A stretch of 64,000 nt of DNA from Octadecabacter arcticus 238 (GTDB taxonomy: Bacteria; Pseudomonadota; Alphaproteobacteria; Rhodobacterales; Rhodobacteraceae). Below are positions 8,564-17,106 of this stretch, piece after piece. The stretch's first letter is position 1. Every line of letters begins with the position of its first letter. The notes below the pieces were generated by a model. The model made no database searches. It had not been told where the DNA came from and saw nothing but the letters and a program-made list of their open reading frames with translations. The DNA lies in NCBI RefSeq assembly GCF_000155735.2, contig NC_020908.1:2857001-2921000 (forward strand), written 5' to 3'. Both the position numbers and the translations under genes were made by a program.

Positions 8564-8750
8564 CGGAACGAATGGTTCTTTCGTTTTGTCATTTTGGAGC
8601 GTCACTTTCAGCATGCGAACCATCTTAACAGCCGGTCCGAATTTCCGCGACCACCTCTAAGCACAAGGTGCAACATGTGACCTTTTAGGACGCGCAACTA
8701 AATAGACGTGGTTTCGCGTAAGCGGTCACGCACCGATCCACTCCTCAGCA

Positions 8751-10178
8751 TTAACTCAGTTTGGTCCAGAATGATGACTTACGCTCATGATGAGTTTGAA
8801 GGGTCCGAAGGTAGGTCGCGTGGGCTGGAAATATTTCGTAATCCACAATTTCTGCATCCAGCGCGGCGCAATCCGTAAGGTGATCAGCGGCGTGGCCGTA
8901 ACGAGAAGTCCGTCCTTGCAGGAGGGCATCGTCGATCATTGATCGCCATAGGAGCACCGCCGCAAGCGGATACCGTGATCTGAGCGCTTCTGCTGCGGGT
9001 GTTAAGAGTGGGTAGAGGCCACCATTTATCTCAGTGTGACGCGTTTTAACAAGCACGGCTGCTGCCTGCGGGTCTGGCCAGTTGATGCAGAATTTTAAGG
9101 CGGTTGAAAAGTCAGGAAAGTCCAAGACATGCTTCCTTGCAGCGTCCTCTGCTTCGACGTCCTCGAAGTCCGGTAGATGCTTTAGATAGTCGCGCAGATG
9201 GGTGGGGTTTAGGGTTGCCATAAAGCAGGCCCAGCGGTGCGATTGCGCGTCTTCAATCCGCCCCAGCGCGATCAGGCTGGCGATATAGGTCGTGTCCCAT
9301 GCGCCCTGTCCAATATCGCGTTCGTCGTCTTGCGCATTCAATAACAGGTTCAATGCGCCTTCGGACTTTGCGTCGGAAATCAAAAGCATTGCGACTTCGG
9401 CCGCGATATCTTTGCGCGTCAAATCAGCGTCGGAATACTGAGCGATATAGGCACTTGTGTCGCCTGTGGCCGCCGCTATTTCCTGCAGGTATCTCATGAC
9501 GAAACGCGCTTTGTGTTTGGCAGCATTATTTTCAACACCTCGCAGTCGACGCAAAAACTGGATCGCTTCGTGGTCTTCGCCGTCGGTCTCAATCGGCGCT
9601 GCGCCGTAGGCTTCAACATGTGCCGTTAATCGTGCCAGACCCGATGCCCCAAGAGTGTTCGCCATCAAGGAGATGACCCCATCCCATTCGCCGTAGCCGT
9701 TGTCCTGAATGACGGCCCAAACACGGTCCGCCAGTGCGTTGGAATCAAGCAGCACAAGTGGCGTGATGTCGTCGAACCGATCAATTGCAGCGCGAAATAC
9801 ATCACCGATATCGCCCTTGCTGTCGTCCACGCGGCCGTAAACCGACGGTGCGACTTCAATGAACTGCCAGAGCAAATCAAAGGCGATGACTGGATCTTCC
9901 GGTGCGATTTTGTCGACAATCATCGACAGCTGAATGGTCAGATCTTTGATCAGCGCCTTGCGCTTGCGCCAACCGACAAAACTGGTGGACCGACGCAGCG
10001 TCGTCAGCCGTTTTCGCACATCTAGAGCCAGCTCAACGGGGCCAAGGTTGTGGCTTAACTCTAACCGCAGCCGGCGCTTGATATCTGCACTGCCCATGCT
10101 GACTTCCATCAGGAGTGCGGCCAGTTGTTCGGCACCCAGCGTTTCGAGGTTGGTTTTGTTCAGGGTCTTTTTTGACAT
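8751..10178 (-). CDS. DUF6880 family protein
   Basis: A 475-residue soluble protein that opens MSKKTLNKTNLETLGAEQLA and contains the conserved stretch ADIKRRLRLELSHNLGPVEL followed by RSTSFVGWRKRKALIKDL. I recognise it as the DUF6880 family, a long alpha-helical protein of unknown function found in alphaproteobacteria. No signal peptide or membrane segment is visible. It stands alone between two IS-derived regions, so it is either an accessory gene or a survivor of rearrangement. The ATG at 10178 fits the family's usual N-terminus. No catalytic motif is seen. Confidence 0.8.
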   Translation of the reverse strand: MSKKTLNKTNLETLGAEQLAALLMEVSMGSADIKRRLRLELSHNLGPVELALDVRKRLTTLRRSTSFVGWRKRKALIKDLTIQLSMIVDKIAPEDPVIAFDLLWQFIEVAPSVYGRVDDSKGDIGDVFRAAIDRFDDITPLVLLDSNALADRVWAVIQDNGYGEWDGVISLMANTLGASGLARLTAHVEAYGAAPIETDGEDHEAIQFLRRLRGVENNAAKHKARFVMRYLQEIAAATGDTSAYIAQYSDADLTRKDIAAEVAMLLISDAKSEGALNLLLNAQDDERDIGQGAWDTTYIASLIALGRIEDAQSHRWACFMATLNPTHLRDYLKHLPDFEDVEAEDAARKHVLDFPDFSTALKFCINWPDPQAAAVLVKTRHTEINGGLYPLLTPAAEALRSRYPLAAVLLWRSMIDDALLQGRTSRYGHAADHLTDCAALDAEIVDYEIFPAHATYLRTLQTHHERKSSFWTKLS

Positions 10179-10339
10179 GCTTGTTTTTTACAGCTTGAAC
10201 GACTGAAGGGAAGTCGTAGGCGGGTCGTTATGGCACGAATACTGATCCGCCAAAACTGTGTTGGATGAAATGTGGCGTCGGCTTTGCGTTGTCGTAACGT
10301 GTTAAACAGGACATTAAACCGTACTGGCCTGAGGTGTAT

Positions 10340-10431
10340 ACTGGTCTTGTCACGCTCACGTTCCGATCTCTCAACTTATTTATGCGGCCTTTCGTTCGAA
10401 CGACAAGGGGCTTTTGCCGACTAGCGATGAG
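10340..10431 (-). pseudogene. 3' end of an IS3-family orfB with terminal sequence
   Basis: Read on the minus strand this encodes HHSSLVGKSPLSFERKAA and a stop (TAA at 10380-10382), the usual C-terminus of IS3 OrfB proteins (HSALGGKSPLAFExKxA). About 40 bp of element end follow. The same sequence, about 85% identical with mainly synonymous differences, occurs inverted at 11970-12059. Confidence 0.65.
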
Positions 10432-10440
10432 TGGTGTCCA

Positions 10441-10480
10441 CTGCCTGGCAGCCGATTGCTGGCGATTACCCAGAAGGGGC
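10441..10480. repeat. Palindromic insert G in a second IS3 remnant
   Basis: CTGCCTGGCAGCCGATTGCT, followed by GGCGATTACCCAGAAGGGGC, aligns with insert C read on the same strand (TTGCCGACAGGCGATTGC..GCAATCTGCCGAGAGGGG). It sits immediately upstream of the HHSSLVGKSP end of a different IS3 copy, showing that the palindrome family is not confined to one element. Confidence 0.5.
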
Positions 10481-10588
10481 ACCAAGTCGCTTTACACCCA
10501 GCACTGGTTCGAGACGCTGAAGTAAATTTGGCAGCCGAGATCAAGCTGTTTTACGATGTCGTTGGGGCGATTAGAATACTTGCGCAGA

Positions 10589-11809
10589 TCAATCCGAATG
10601 CTCTCGTTCTTTCAGGTCAAAGGTTTTTGCCGCTATACCGCGAATGTGCTGTGCAATCGGGATAGCCGATGTTGCCGCAGGTGACGGGGCGTTACAAATA
10701 TGGATTGTACGAGCAGTGTTACGTACCAGAAAATCATGAACCAATGTACCATCGCGCATTACAGCTTGTGCACGAATACCGGGTGGATGCGGCTGCAAAT
10801 CCTCCAACTCCAAGGACGGGCAATACCGCTGACACGCGCGTAAAAATCTCCGCCGGAATGCAGAATTTGCCATCTCGCTCAAACCGGAGGAGAGGTTATC
10901 TCCTATTGTCCGCCAAAAACCGGGAAACCGAGCCATATCACCGATGTCACGCAGGTTCATGCCCAGTTTAGTATACCCCTCGCGCGCAAGCGAAAGCACG
11001 GCATTGGGCCCGACCGTCACAAAGCCATCAATCATCGGCGTTAGATGGATACCCAAAAAGGGCAGTTCGGGATCAGGGACAGGATAAATAAGATGCTGAA
11101 CAACCTGATTGCGGCGCGGAGCGAGGCGGAAGTATTCGCCCTTAAACGGCACAATAGCAAAATCGTCAGCAACGCCGCACATAGCGGCCAACCGATCTGC
11201 CATTAAACCTGCACAGACAATCAAGTGCGCGGTACTTTGAGTTCCGCCGTCAGCAAGCGTAATCTTGACGGTTTGCGCTTCCTCAAGCAGGCTCACGACT
11301 TTGGCGCCGTAGGTAATTTGCCCGCCCAAATCGATAAATTGTTCAGCCATTTTTTCCACCATCGCAACGTAATCGACGATACCGGTCGCAGGACTGAGCA
11401 ACGCTCCAAGTCCCGTAATATTTGGTTCGCGCTCACGTAATTCAGCGGCAGAGACAGCGCGGACGTCGAGCTTGTTCTCGCGAGCGCGGCTTTCAAGTGC
11501 TTTAAGTCGTCGTATTTCTGTGTCGTTGGTGGCGACCAGAAGCTTGCCCGGTTGTTTAAATGGAACTTGGTGTTCCTTGCAAAACTTTATGGTGGCAGTT
11601 AGCCCAAGTCGACAAAACTCTGCCTTGAGGCTACCGGGCGCATAATAGATGCCGGCATGGATAACACCACTATTTCGTCCTGTCTGATGACGGGCAGGAC
11701 CGGGTTCCTTCTCAAGCAATTCGATTGAAAGACCGGGCCAGCTTTGCTGCATTTCCAGCGCTGTGGTGATGCCGACGATACCGCCGCCGATGATGGTAAT
11801 ATCAGTCAT
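10589..11809 (-). CDS. lhgO: FAD-dependent oxidoreductase, probable L-2-hydroxyglutarate dehydrogenase/oxidase
   Basis: LhgO oxidises L-2-hydroxyglutarate to 2-oxoglutarate and passes electrons to the respiratory chain. The 406-residue product has the dinucleotide motif IIGGGIVG at residues 6-13, the family stretch RHQTGRNSGVIHAGIYY, FKGEYFRL, and the C-terminal GIRAQAVMRDGTLVHDF. Length and motifs match LhgO (YgaF) rather than glycine oxidase. A longer frame reaches back to 12166, but its first 119 codons run antisense through an IS3 remnant, so the ATG at 11809 is chosen. The gene lies between two inverted IS3 3' ends; the last 15 or so residues (KTFDLKEREHSD) look unlike the family and may reflect a changed 3' end. 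Confidence 0.8.
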   Translation of the reverse strand: MTDITIIGGGIVGITTALEMQQSWPGLSIELLEKEPGPARHQTGRNSGVIHAGIYYAPGSLKAEFCRLGLTATIKFCKEHQVPFKQPGKLLVATNDTEIRRLKALESRARENKLDVRAVSAAELREREPNITGLGALLSPATGIVDYVAMVEKMAEQFIDLGGQITYGAKVVSLLEEAQTVKITLADGGTQSTAHLIVCAGLMADRLAAMCGVADDFAIVPFKGEYFRLAPRRNQVVQHLIYPVPDPELPFLGIHLTPMIDGFVTVGPNAVLSLAREGYTKLGMNLRDIGDMARFPGFWRTIGDNLSSGLSEMANSAFRRRFLRACQRYCPSLELEDLQPHPPGIRAQAVMRDGTLVHDFLVRNTARTIHICNAPSPAATSAIPIAQHIRGIAAKTFDLKEREHSD

Positions 11810-11863
11810 ATCATAAGCCCTTATTTGCATTAGAGGCACTCTGCCACCATTTCCGTTGGTAAC

Positions 11864-12059
11864 CCTGCCGGGCACGGCAAGGCTGAGCTGATCTGGCGCA
11901 ACCGCTGGGAAACCAGACGCCAAGCCGAAGGCGCGATCTTCCAGTATATCAACGGCTTCAACCATCCATTCGTCGCCAGGCGGCAAAAGCCCCTTGGCAT
12001 TTGAGCGAAAGGCCGCATAAATGAATTGAGAGACTGGAACGTGAGCGTGACAAGACCAG
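11864..12059 (+). pseudogene. 3' part of an IS3-family orfB with terminal sequence
   Basis: Encodes HGKAELIWRNRWETRRQAEG and AIFQYINGFNHPF, then, after a frame change, GGKSPLAFERKAA and a stop at 12018-12020. This is the conserved C-terminus of IS3 OrfB. The upstream boundary carries CCCTGCCGGGCA, which resembles one arm of the palindromic inserts. The terminal 90 bp are an inverted copy of 10340-10431. Confidence 0.65.
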
Positions 12060-12091
12060 TCGGAGGTTTGGACATTTTTATTAGGCTGGGT

Positions 12092-12105
12092 TTGATCTGG
12101 CGCAA
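12092..12105 (+). promoter_or_regulatory. FnrL/FNR-type binding site upstream of hemN
   Basis: TTGATCTGGCGCAA fits the alphaproteobacterial FnrL consensus TTGAY-N4-NNCAA. It lies about 35 bp before the hemN start. Oxygen-responsive control of hemN by FnrL is established in Rhodobacter relatives. The site survives although the gene it serves is truncated. Confidence 0.6.
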
Positions 12106-12140
12106 GGTTTGAATTGGACCAAACATCTAAGTCAATGACG

Positions 12141-12674
12141 ATGGAACACATTGAAAAACTTACCACCCTTGGCCTCTTTGACGCGCGCGCACCGCGTTAT
12201 ACAAGCTATCCGGCGGCCCCCGTATTCGCGCCTCAAACTGGTGCTGCACTCCAATCGGAGTGGCTGAGCAAGCTTCCCCCAACTATTCCTGTCTCGGTCT
12301 ATGTGCATATCCCCTTTTGTGAGCGTCTTTGCTGGTTTTGCGCCTGTAGAACCCAAGGCACGCGAACGCTTAGCCCTGTTGAGGCCTATCTGGACACCGT
12401 CATTGCAGAGTTGCAATTACTCCGCGCGGCGTTGCCCGCGGGCTTGCGAATGGGGCGCTTGCACTGGGGTGGTGGGACGCCGACGATTTTGCCCCCTAGC
12501 ATGATCCGTACCCTATCCAGAGCAATCAAAGACGTGATTCCACCAACGGACGAATTTGAATTTTCGGTCGAGATTGATCCGACGATGGTAGATGATGCCA
12601 AAATTGCCGCTTTGGCGTCCGAGGGCATGAATCGCGCCAGCATCGGAATTCAGGATTTTTCTCCCGCCGTTCTC
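12141..12674 (+). pseudogene. hemN: Oxygen-independent coproporphyrinogen III dehydrogenase, truncated
   Basis: HemN is a radical-SAM enzyme that converts coproporphyrinogen III to protoporphyrinogen IX without oxygen. The remaining 178 codons carry the radical-SAM cluster motif CERLCWFC (Cys60, Cys64, Cys67), LHWGGGTPT and the following FSVEIDPT, all typical. The family is about 450 residues, so more than half is missing: after SIGIQDFSPAVL the sequence joins the interior of an IS630 transposase gene and stops at 12683. The start at 12141 (MEHIEKLTTLGLFDARAPRY) matches the family; TTG at 12114 and ATG at 12135 are alternatives. The stub lacks the C-terminal part of the TIM barrel and cannot be active. 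Confidence 0.85.
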
Positions 12675-12683
12675 AGGCCCTGA

Positions 12684-13229
12684 TGAACGGGTTGGCCGCA
12701 GATGAGATGGTTGTCTTTTCGGACGCTGTCCACCCCGAACACCAGAGCCGCCCCGCCCATGGTTGGTTCCCCAAGGGACAAAAGACGGCCCTGAAGGCGA
12801 CATCAGGGCGCAAGCGGCTCAACATTCAGGGCGCGCTTGACCTTGAGACTTTCCAGTTCACCTTTGTGGAAGGCGAGAAGATCAATGCCCAGACAACCCG
12901 ACAGATGCTGGAAAAGTTGGAACGCAACAACCAAACCAAGACGGCCATCCACGTCTTTGTCGACAATGCCCGCTATCATCATGCCAAGATACTACAGCCA
13001 TGGCTGGACAGCCCAGAACGTCGGGTGAAGTTGCATTTCTTGCCAGCATATGCCCCGCACCTCAACCCGATCGAGCGTCTTTGGGGTGTTATGCACAAAT
13101 GGGTCACCCACAATCGGCACTATGCAACGTTCAACCAATTCACAGAGGCCATTTTCGACTTCTTCCGCAAGACCCTGCCAGAAAAATGGCCAGAGTTCCG
13201 CGACACCGTCACCGACAACTTCCGCGTCA
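12684..13229 (+). pseudogene. IS630-family transposase, C-terminal part only
   Basis: Encodes the DDE catalytic core from NGLAADEMVVFSDAVHPEHQ through FVDNARYHHAK to LNPIERLWGVMHKW, so the three catalytic acidic residues are present, but the N-terminal helix-turn-helix half found in the full copy is missing. The 3' end is interrupted by the type B IS630 after FRVI. Confidence 0.85.
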
Positions 13230-14396
13230 TACCAACGGCCGAATTAAGTGACCCTTGCCCATTCTCGATCTGTGATTGAACTTATTCGCTCTGGGTCGTT
13301 CGCAAAGAAGTTCCAAGCTTGTGCACATTTGTCGAGTATTTCGTCATAGGTGTCGAAAACTGTGATTGCGAGTTTATTAGCTCGCAGATAAGCCCAGACG
13401 TTTTCCATGGGGTTCAGTTCGGGTGAATACGGTGGCAGCTTAACGAGCGTAATTTTATCTGGCACCTGCAAACATTTTGCGCCATGCCACCCCGCCCCAT
13501 CAACAATCAGCAAGGCATGTGAGCCGGGTGCGACAGCTTTTGCGATCTCATCAAGATGCAGCCCCATAGCCTCGGCGTTGACGTAGGGCAGGACGAGACC
13601 TGCGGCGGTACCACGTGCGGGACAAGCGGCACCAAAGATATAACTCCATTTGAAGCGTATATCACGGGGTGCGCGCGGGCGAGTTCCACGCTTGGCCCAT
13701 TTACGGGTGAGTGTCCCCTGTTGTCCAACGCGGGCTTCATCTTGGAACCATACTTCAAGAGGCTTCCCCTTTGCATGTTCTGGCAGAGTATCGTTTACGA
13801 GGCTCGCAAAGTTTTTTTAAAAGCCTGCTGCGCTTCGCGATCAGTTTTCGGATGCTCTGGACGCACAGACAGGCGGCGAAAGCCATGCTTGGTTAGATAT
13901 TTCCCAATCGTACGCACATGCAGTTTCACGTCGAACTCCTCTTCAACACGAGCCTGCAAGTCGACACAACGCCATCGTACTACGCCATCTTTTACTGGGT
14001 CGGGCCCGGCCTCCACCCACGCCACAAATTGCGCCTGTTGCTTGGGCGACAACCGTGGTTTTGCCCCCTTGCCATTCCGATCCGATAACCCCTCAATGCC
14101 TTCTGCGTTAAAGCGATGCGCCCAATCCCGAAGTGTTTGTCGATCCATACCACTGCTGCGGGCAGCCGTTTCACGATCCACCCCATCAAGCACCAGCGCT
14201 ATGGCCAGTAGTCGCCGTACAACCCGCCCATCCTTGGTTCGCTTTGCCGCACGGCGCAAATCTTTCGCAGACATATCCGTGCGCGTAATTTTTATGGCTC
14301 CACCCATGAGCACCTCCCAATCTATGGAGAATATTGATTCAGAGTTTGCCAAAAATTAAAACCAAATAAATGAGTCAGATATTCTGGCCGCTGGTA
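13230..14396 (-). mobile_element. IS630-family element (type B) nested in type A
   Basis: The ends TACCAACGGCC (left) and GGCCGCTGGTA (right) form an inverted repeat. The host type A sequence reads GCGTCATATCGC when uninterrupted; here it is GCGTCA, the element, then TCATATCGC, so TCA appears duplicated. IS630 elements normally duplicate TA, so either the ends are offset or small changes followed insertion. Size is about 1.17 kb. Confidence 0.8.
13244..14307 (-). CDS. IS630-family transposase needing a -1 frameshift
   Basis: The first frame (MGGAIKITRTDMSAKDLRRA to EHPKTDREAQQAFKK) holds the helix-turn-helix domain and ends at a stop near 13795. The second frame carries the catalytic core: WFQDEARVGQQGTLTRKWA, then LLIVDGAGWHG and YSPELNPMENVWAYL. 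The two join at a run of seven A residues (minus strand TTTTAAAAAAACTTTG), where one base of backward slippage restores a single reading frame of about 354 codons. Programmed slippage on A-runs is known in several IS families; simple decay is the alternative. GGGAGGTG precedes the ATG at 14307. Confidence 0.75.
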
Positions 14397-14457
14397 TCAT
14401 ATCGCTCAAGGAATACAAAGTGATTTGAGGGGAAAACCTCAGGTCAATTCAGGCGCG

Positions 14458-15265
14458 TGCCCTTCATCAACTCTTTACCACTTGGATCGGCCTTCCTGAA
14501 CTCAAGGCGACGCTGATTATGGATAGCCTTGCTGTAGTTTTTCATGACGTGGAAACGGTCAAATACGATGTCGGCCATCGGCAAGGACTCCCTGACAGGC
14601 TTTTGGTAGGCAGGCCCCATATCCATCGACACGGCCTTTATTTTATGGGCTGTATCTGGCTGCAGCTGTTTCAAAAACCTTGAAAAAACTTCGGCAGTTC
14701 GACCGGCTTCCACCCAGATCAGATGCCCTCCGACCATATCGTAGACCACCGTCATATAGTCATGACCTTTCGCCCGGGCCACTTCATCGACACCAATGTA
14801 TTCCAAGCCAGCAAGCTGTGCGGGATCAAGCGCAGGGAGCGTTTCCATCAGGTATGCCTTGTCGATATTCTTTACCGTCTCCCATCGTATACCTAAATGC
14901 CTGGAGACAGCCAGAATGGATAAATGACGGCACAATCCACTGATAAGATGGCAAAATCGATGGGTGAAACGGCACCCTTTATCAACAAAAGGACACGCCT
15001 CAATGCGGCGCTCACCCTTGCTAATAAAAACCTGCGCTAGCTCAATCTCAATCACACAAGGATACCCAAAAAACGGGATGTCGTTTACTTGTCGGCGAAT
15101 ATGTTGGTTGATGCTACCCTTCTTGCCGGTTGCAGGGTCTATAGCGCTCCTGCGGGCATCCCGACTGCACTGAACAATAACCTTCGCACCGTCTTCAGCC
15201 AGCTCAATTTCATTTACACGTTGCCCCTTCAGGCGTAAAATATGTTGCGAGATGTCGATGGTCAT
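14458..15265 (-). pseudogene. ISL3-family transposase, C-terminally truncated
   Basis: MTIDISQHILRLKGQRVNEI opens the frame, followed by zinc-finger-like residues, a helix-turn-helix stretch (VSRHLGIRWETVKNIDKAYL) and the start of the DDE core (LEYIGVDEVARAKGHDY; VSMDMGPAYQKPV; ADIVFDRFHVMKNYSKAI). The C-terminal third, including the catalytic glutamate region, is missing. The distal copy at 38946-39128 retains that C-terminus. Confidence 0.85.
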
Positions 15266-15360
15266 ATACCTGCCCTATGTAAAGTTGTCAGAAACTTAAC
15301 ATATCAATAGGTTACTTGATGGTCGGCATCTTTTCTTACTCAACAAAGCGGAGAAGAGCC
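14458..15360 (-). mobile_element. ISL3-family element, 3'-truncated (copy 1)
   Basis: The intact outer end at 15360 carries GGCTCTTCTCCGCTTTGTTG reading inward, identical to the left end of the ISL3 at 37386. The other end is lost at the junction with IS630 type A at 14457/14458. Confidence 0.85.
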
Positions 15361-15389
15361 TATTGACGCTCATCCCCGTGATTTTGACG

Positions 15390-16855
15390 TCAACCCATCA
15401 CCCTAAGACCCATCCTTGCAAACCTTTCCTCCAAGTGCGCGACATCTTCGTGATCTGTAAAAGGCATTTTCCGAAAACGACTTGCCGACAATTCGAGATT
15501 TTCGAGACTTAAACCTCGGGCCTCAGCACCGTCCGCTTTAGTCCCACCAAGAGCCGCCGCGAAAACCAGTGTCATCCAACTTTGTTCGGGCCAAAGTTCA
15601 TATCTATCGCAGCCCGCTGCTACTGCTTCGGCGTCCTGCCCACCGAGAATATGGCCCAATGCGATGAGTGATATGTAGAATGGGTTTTGGGTATCAAACG
15701 GAGTTCTGCGCATCATTTCTTCCAAAGGATTGACACTTGCGGCTGGTGAGCCCGACAGAATTTCACTTGTCGCCAGCGTAAGGTGCGCCAAATGAAACTC
15801 CGGAGCCACCCTCAATGCACGTTCGCAATCACGCCGTGCTCCTTTATGATCGCCAAACAACCAAAGCCGGATATTCCCTCTTGTTCTTAGAACGTAATCA
15901 ACGTTGTGGCCCAACTCCACAGCCTTATTTGCGAAGGTCAACGCCCATGCCGGATCATCGGTCAAATCACTGAAAGGAATAAGGGGAATAAGCTGGGTCG
16001 CCATCGACGCGTGCATCGCCAAAGCAATTGGATCGTTTGGTTCAAGTTTTACCGCGATATCCAGCGCCTGTCGCGCAGACATCCAGTTTTCGGACTTGAA
16101 CCGCGCCATGTTCCAAACCGCCTTCGCCTTGAGCTGCTGCGTGGACAATTCAGTGTTGCTCCACTCAATTAGGTCTCAGCCATCATTGATGATCATGTGG
16201 ACGTGAACGCGAGCTGCAACCGCTTCTGCGACAGCGTCGGGCAGATCACGGATCTGGCCGTCGGAGGCCGATTTTATGTCACTATGCACAATCTCGTTGG
16301 CGGCATTTCTGCCGATTTGCAGGAATATTCGTGCTGTGTCCTCGGCACATGTGACTTTGCCACTAACCAAATATGTGGCGTTCGTTTTTTGATTCGAATC
16401 AACGATGACTGAGGCGCCCGCTCGTGCCGTGAGCCGAAAAAGCAATGCCTCAAAAAGTTCATCACTCAGAGGCTTGGAGACCGTTACATCGCCAGCCACA
16501 TCGAAGGGCTCGACATAGATTACTGGTAAATGAGTTACTGCCATCGGTTTTTTCTGAGTTTTCAGGATGTATCCGCGTCCAACGATAGTTTTGACCAGTT
16601 CTCGGGCGTCATCTTCCAAAGCGATACGTATGTCACGAATACACTGAATAAGACTATCGTCTGAAACCGAAATTCCAGGCCACACCTGATCGATTAAACT
16701 GTCGCGGCAACCAATTCTCCGTGATTATTGGCAAGAATTGAAAGAACGCGCGCGGACTGTGCGCGAAGCGGGACGTGGCTACCGCCAGAAGTACGTAATA
16801 TTGACGGCCCCAACTCAAAAGTTCGATCGCCAAGAAGCAGTGTTTTTTCACCCAA
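15390..16855 (-). pseudogene. Decayed winged-helix/TPR transcriptional regulator
   Basis: The N-terminal part encodes a CadC/OmpR-type winged helix (ILANNHGELVAATV, then, one frame over, LIDQVWPGISVSDDSLIQCI and RDIRIALEDDARELVKTIVG), followed by an adenylate-cyclase-associated type middle part and a C-terminal TPR-like region rich in A/L. Two lesions split it: a frameshift near 16700 and an in-frame TGA at 16176-16178 between MIINDG and DLIEWSNTE. The probable start is TTG at 16855, after GGAGGAG. Target genes are unknown. The end lies only 30 bp from the ISL3 end. Confidence 0.7.
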
Positions 16856-17106
16856 GAAACTCTCCTCCTTCGCAGCACGGTAGGTTCAAGTTTGGTCTTA
16901 TTCCTTTTTGACCAATGCAATCGCTTGTACTTTGGCATCACGAGACAAGAGAAGGCAGCTAATGCCAAGACATATATCCATCCATTTATCTTGCTTTTAC
17001 TGAACAACCACTTCGGCCGCTGAACTGTCATTCAAATAATTCCACACACTCCACATGTGATGCGATCCACCTAGACAAGCCCCGCGCCCTCTGGTCCAAG
17101 TCATCC

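Larger units (their letters stand above)
8327..8623 (-). pseudogene. IS3-family OrfA, interrupted by two palindromic inserts
   Basis: OrfA opens MVRMLKVTLQNDKTKEPFVP, is interrupted by a palindromic insert, resumes KTRVALEAIREEMTLAELS and KKYGVH, and is then broken by a second palindromic insert that shifts the frame. Downstream the expected TQIGTWK-type sequence is readable only in another frame. The partial copy at 7080-7170 shows the same region uninterrupted. Confidence 0.7.
7171..8658 (-). mobile_element. IS3-family insertion sequence carrying several palindromic inserts (non-functional)
   Basis: Both ends carry the same 10-bp inverted repeat, AGAGGTGGTC, reading inward at 7171 and at 8658. 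Between them lie the orfA and orfB reading regions on the minus strand, about 1.49 kb in total, slightly long for this family because of at least five inserts of 37-45 bp. No target duplication is obvious (TTAT before, AAGC after). Because of the frameshift in orfA and an in-frame stop in orfB, the copy is unlikely to make an active transposase. Confidence 0.75.
12675..14457 (+). mobile_element. IS630-family element (type A), 5'-truncated and split by a second IS630
   Basis: The sequence is near-identical to the full copy at 62364-63556 from its internal position 62938 onward. The left part ends at 13229 and the right part resumes at 14400 with TATCGCTCAAGGAATAC, running to 14457, six bases short of the complete right end. 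It has lost its left 574 bp where it meets hemN, so it did not arise by a simple insertion at that point. Confidence 0.85.

Noticed and set aside
11810..12166. 119-residue N-terminal extension of the lhgO-like protein
   Set aside because: The extension runs antisense through an IS3 orfB tail; the conserved FAD motif starts at the internal ATG at 11809.
12684..13279. Reading the type A IS630 fragment as a complete gene with its own C-terminus
   Set aside because: The last codons come from the nested type B IS630, and the N-terminal domain is lost; the full copy shows the real extent.
16654..17031. 125-codon minus-strand frame with a hydrophobic start
   Set aside because: Its 3' half overlaps the wHTH pseudogene in another frame, and no family or start signal supports it.
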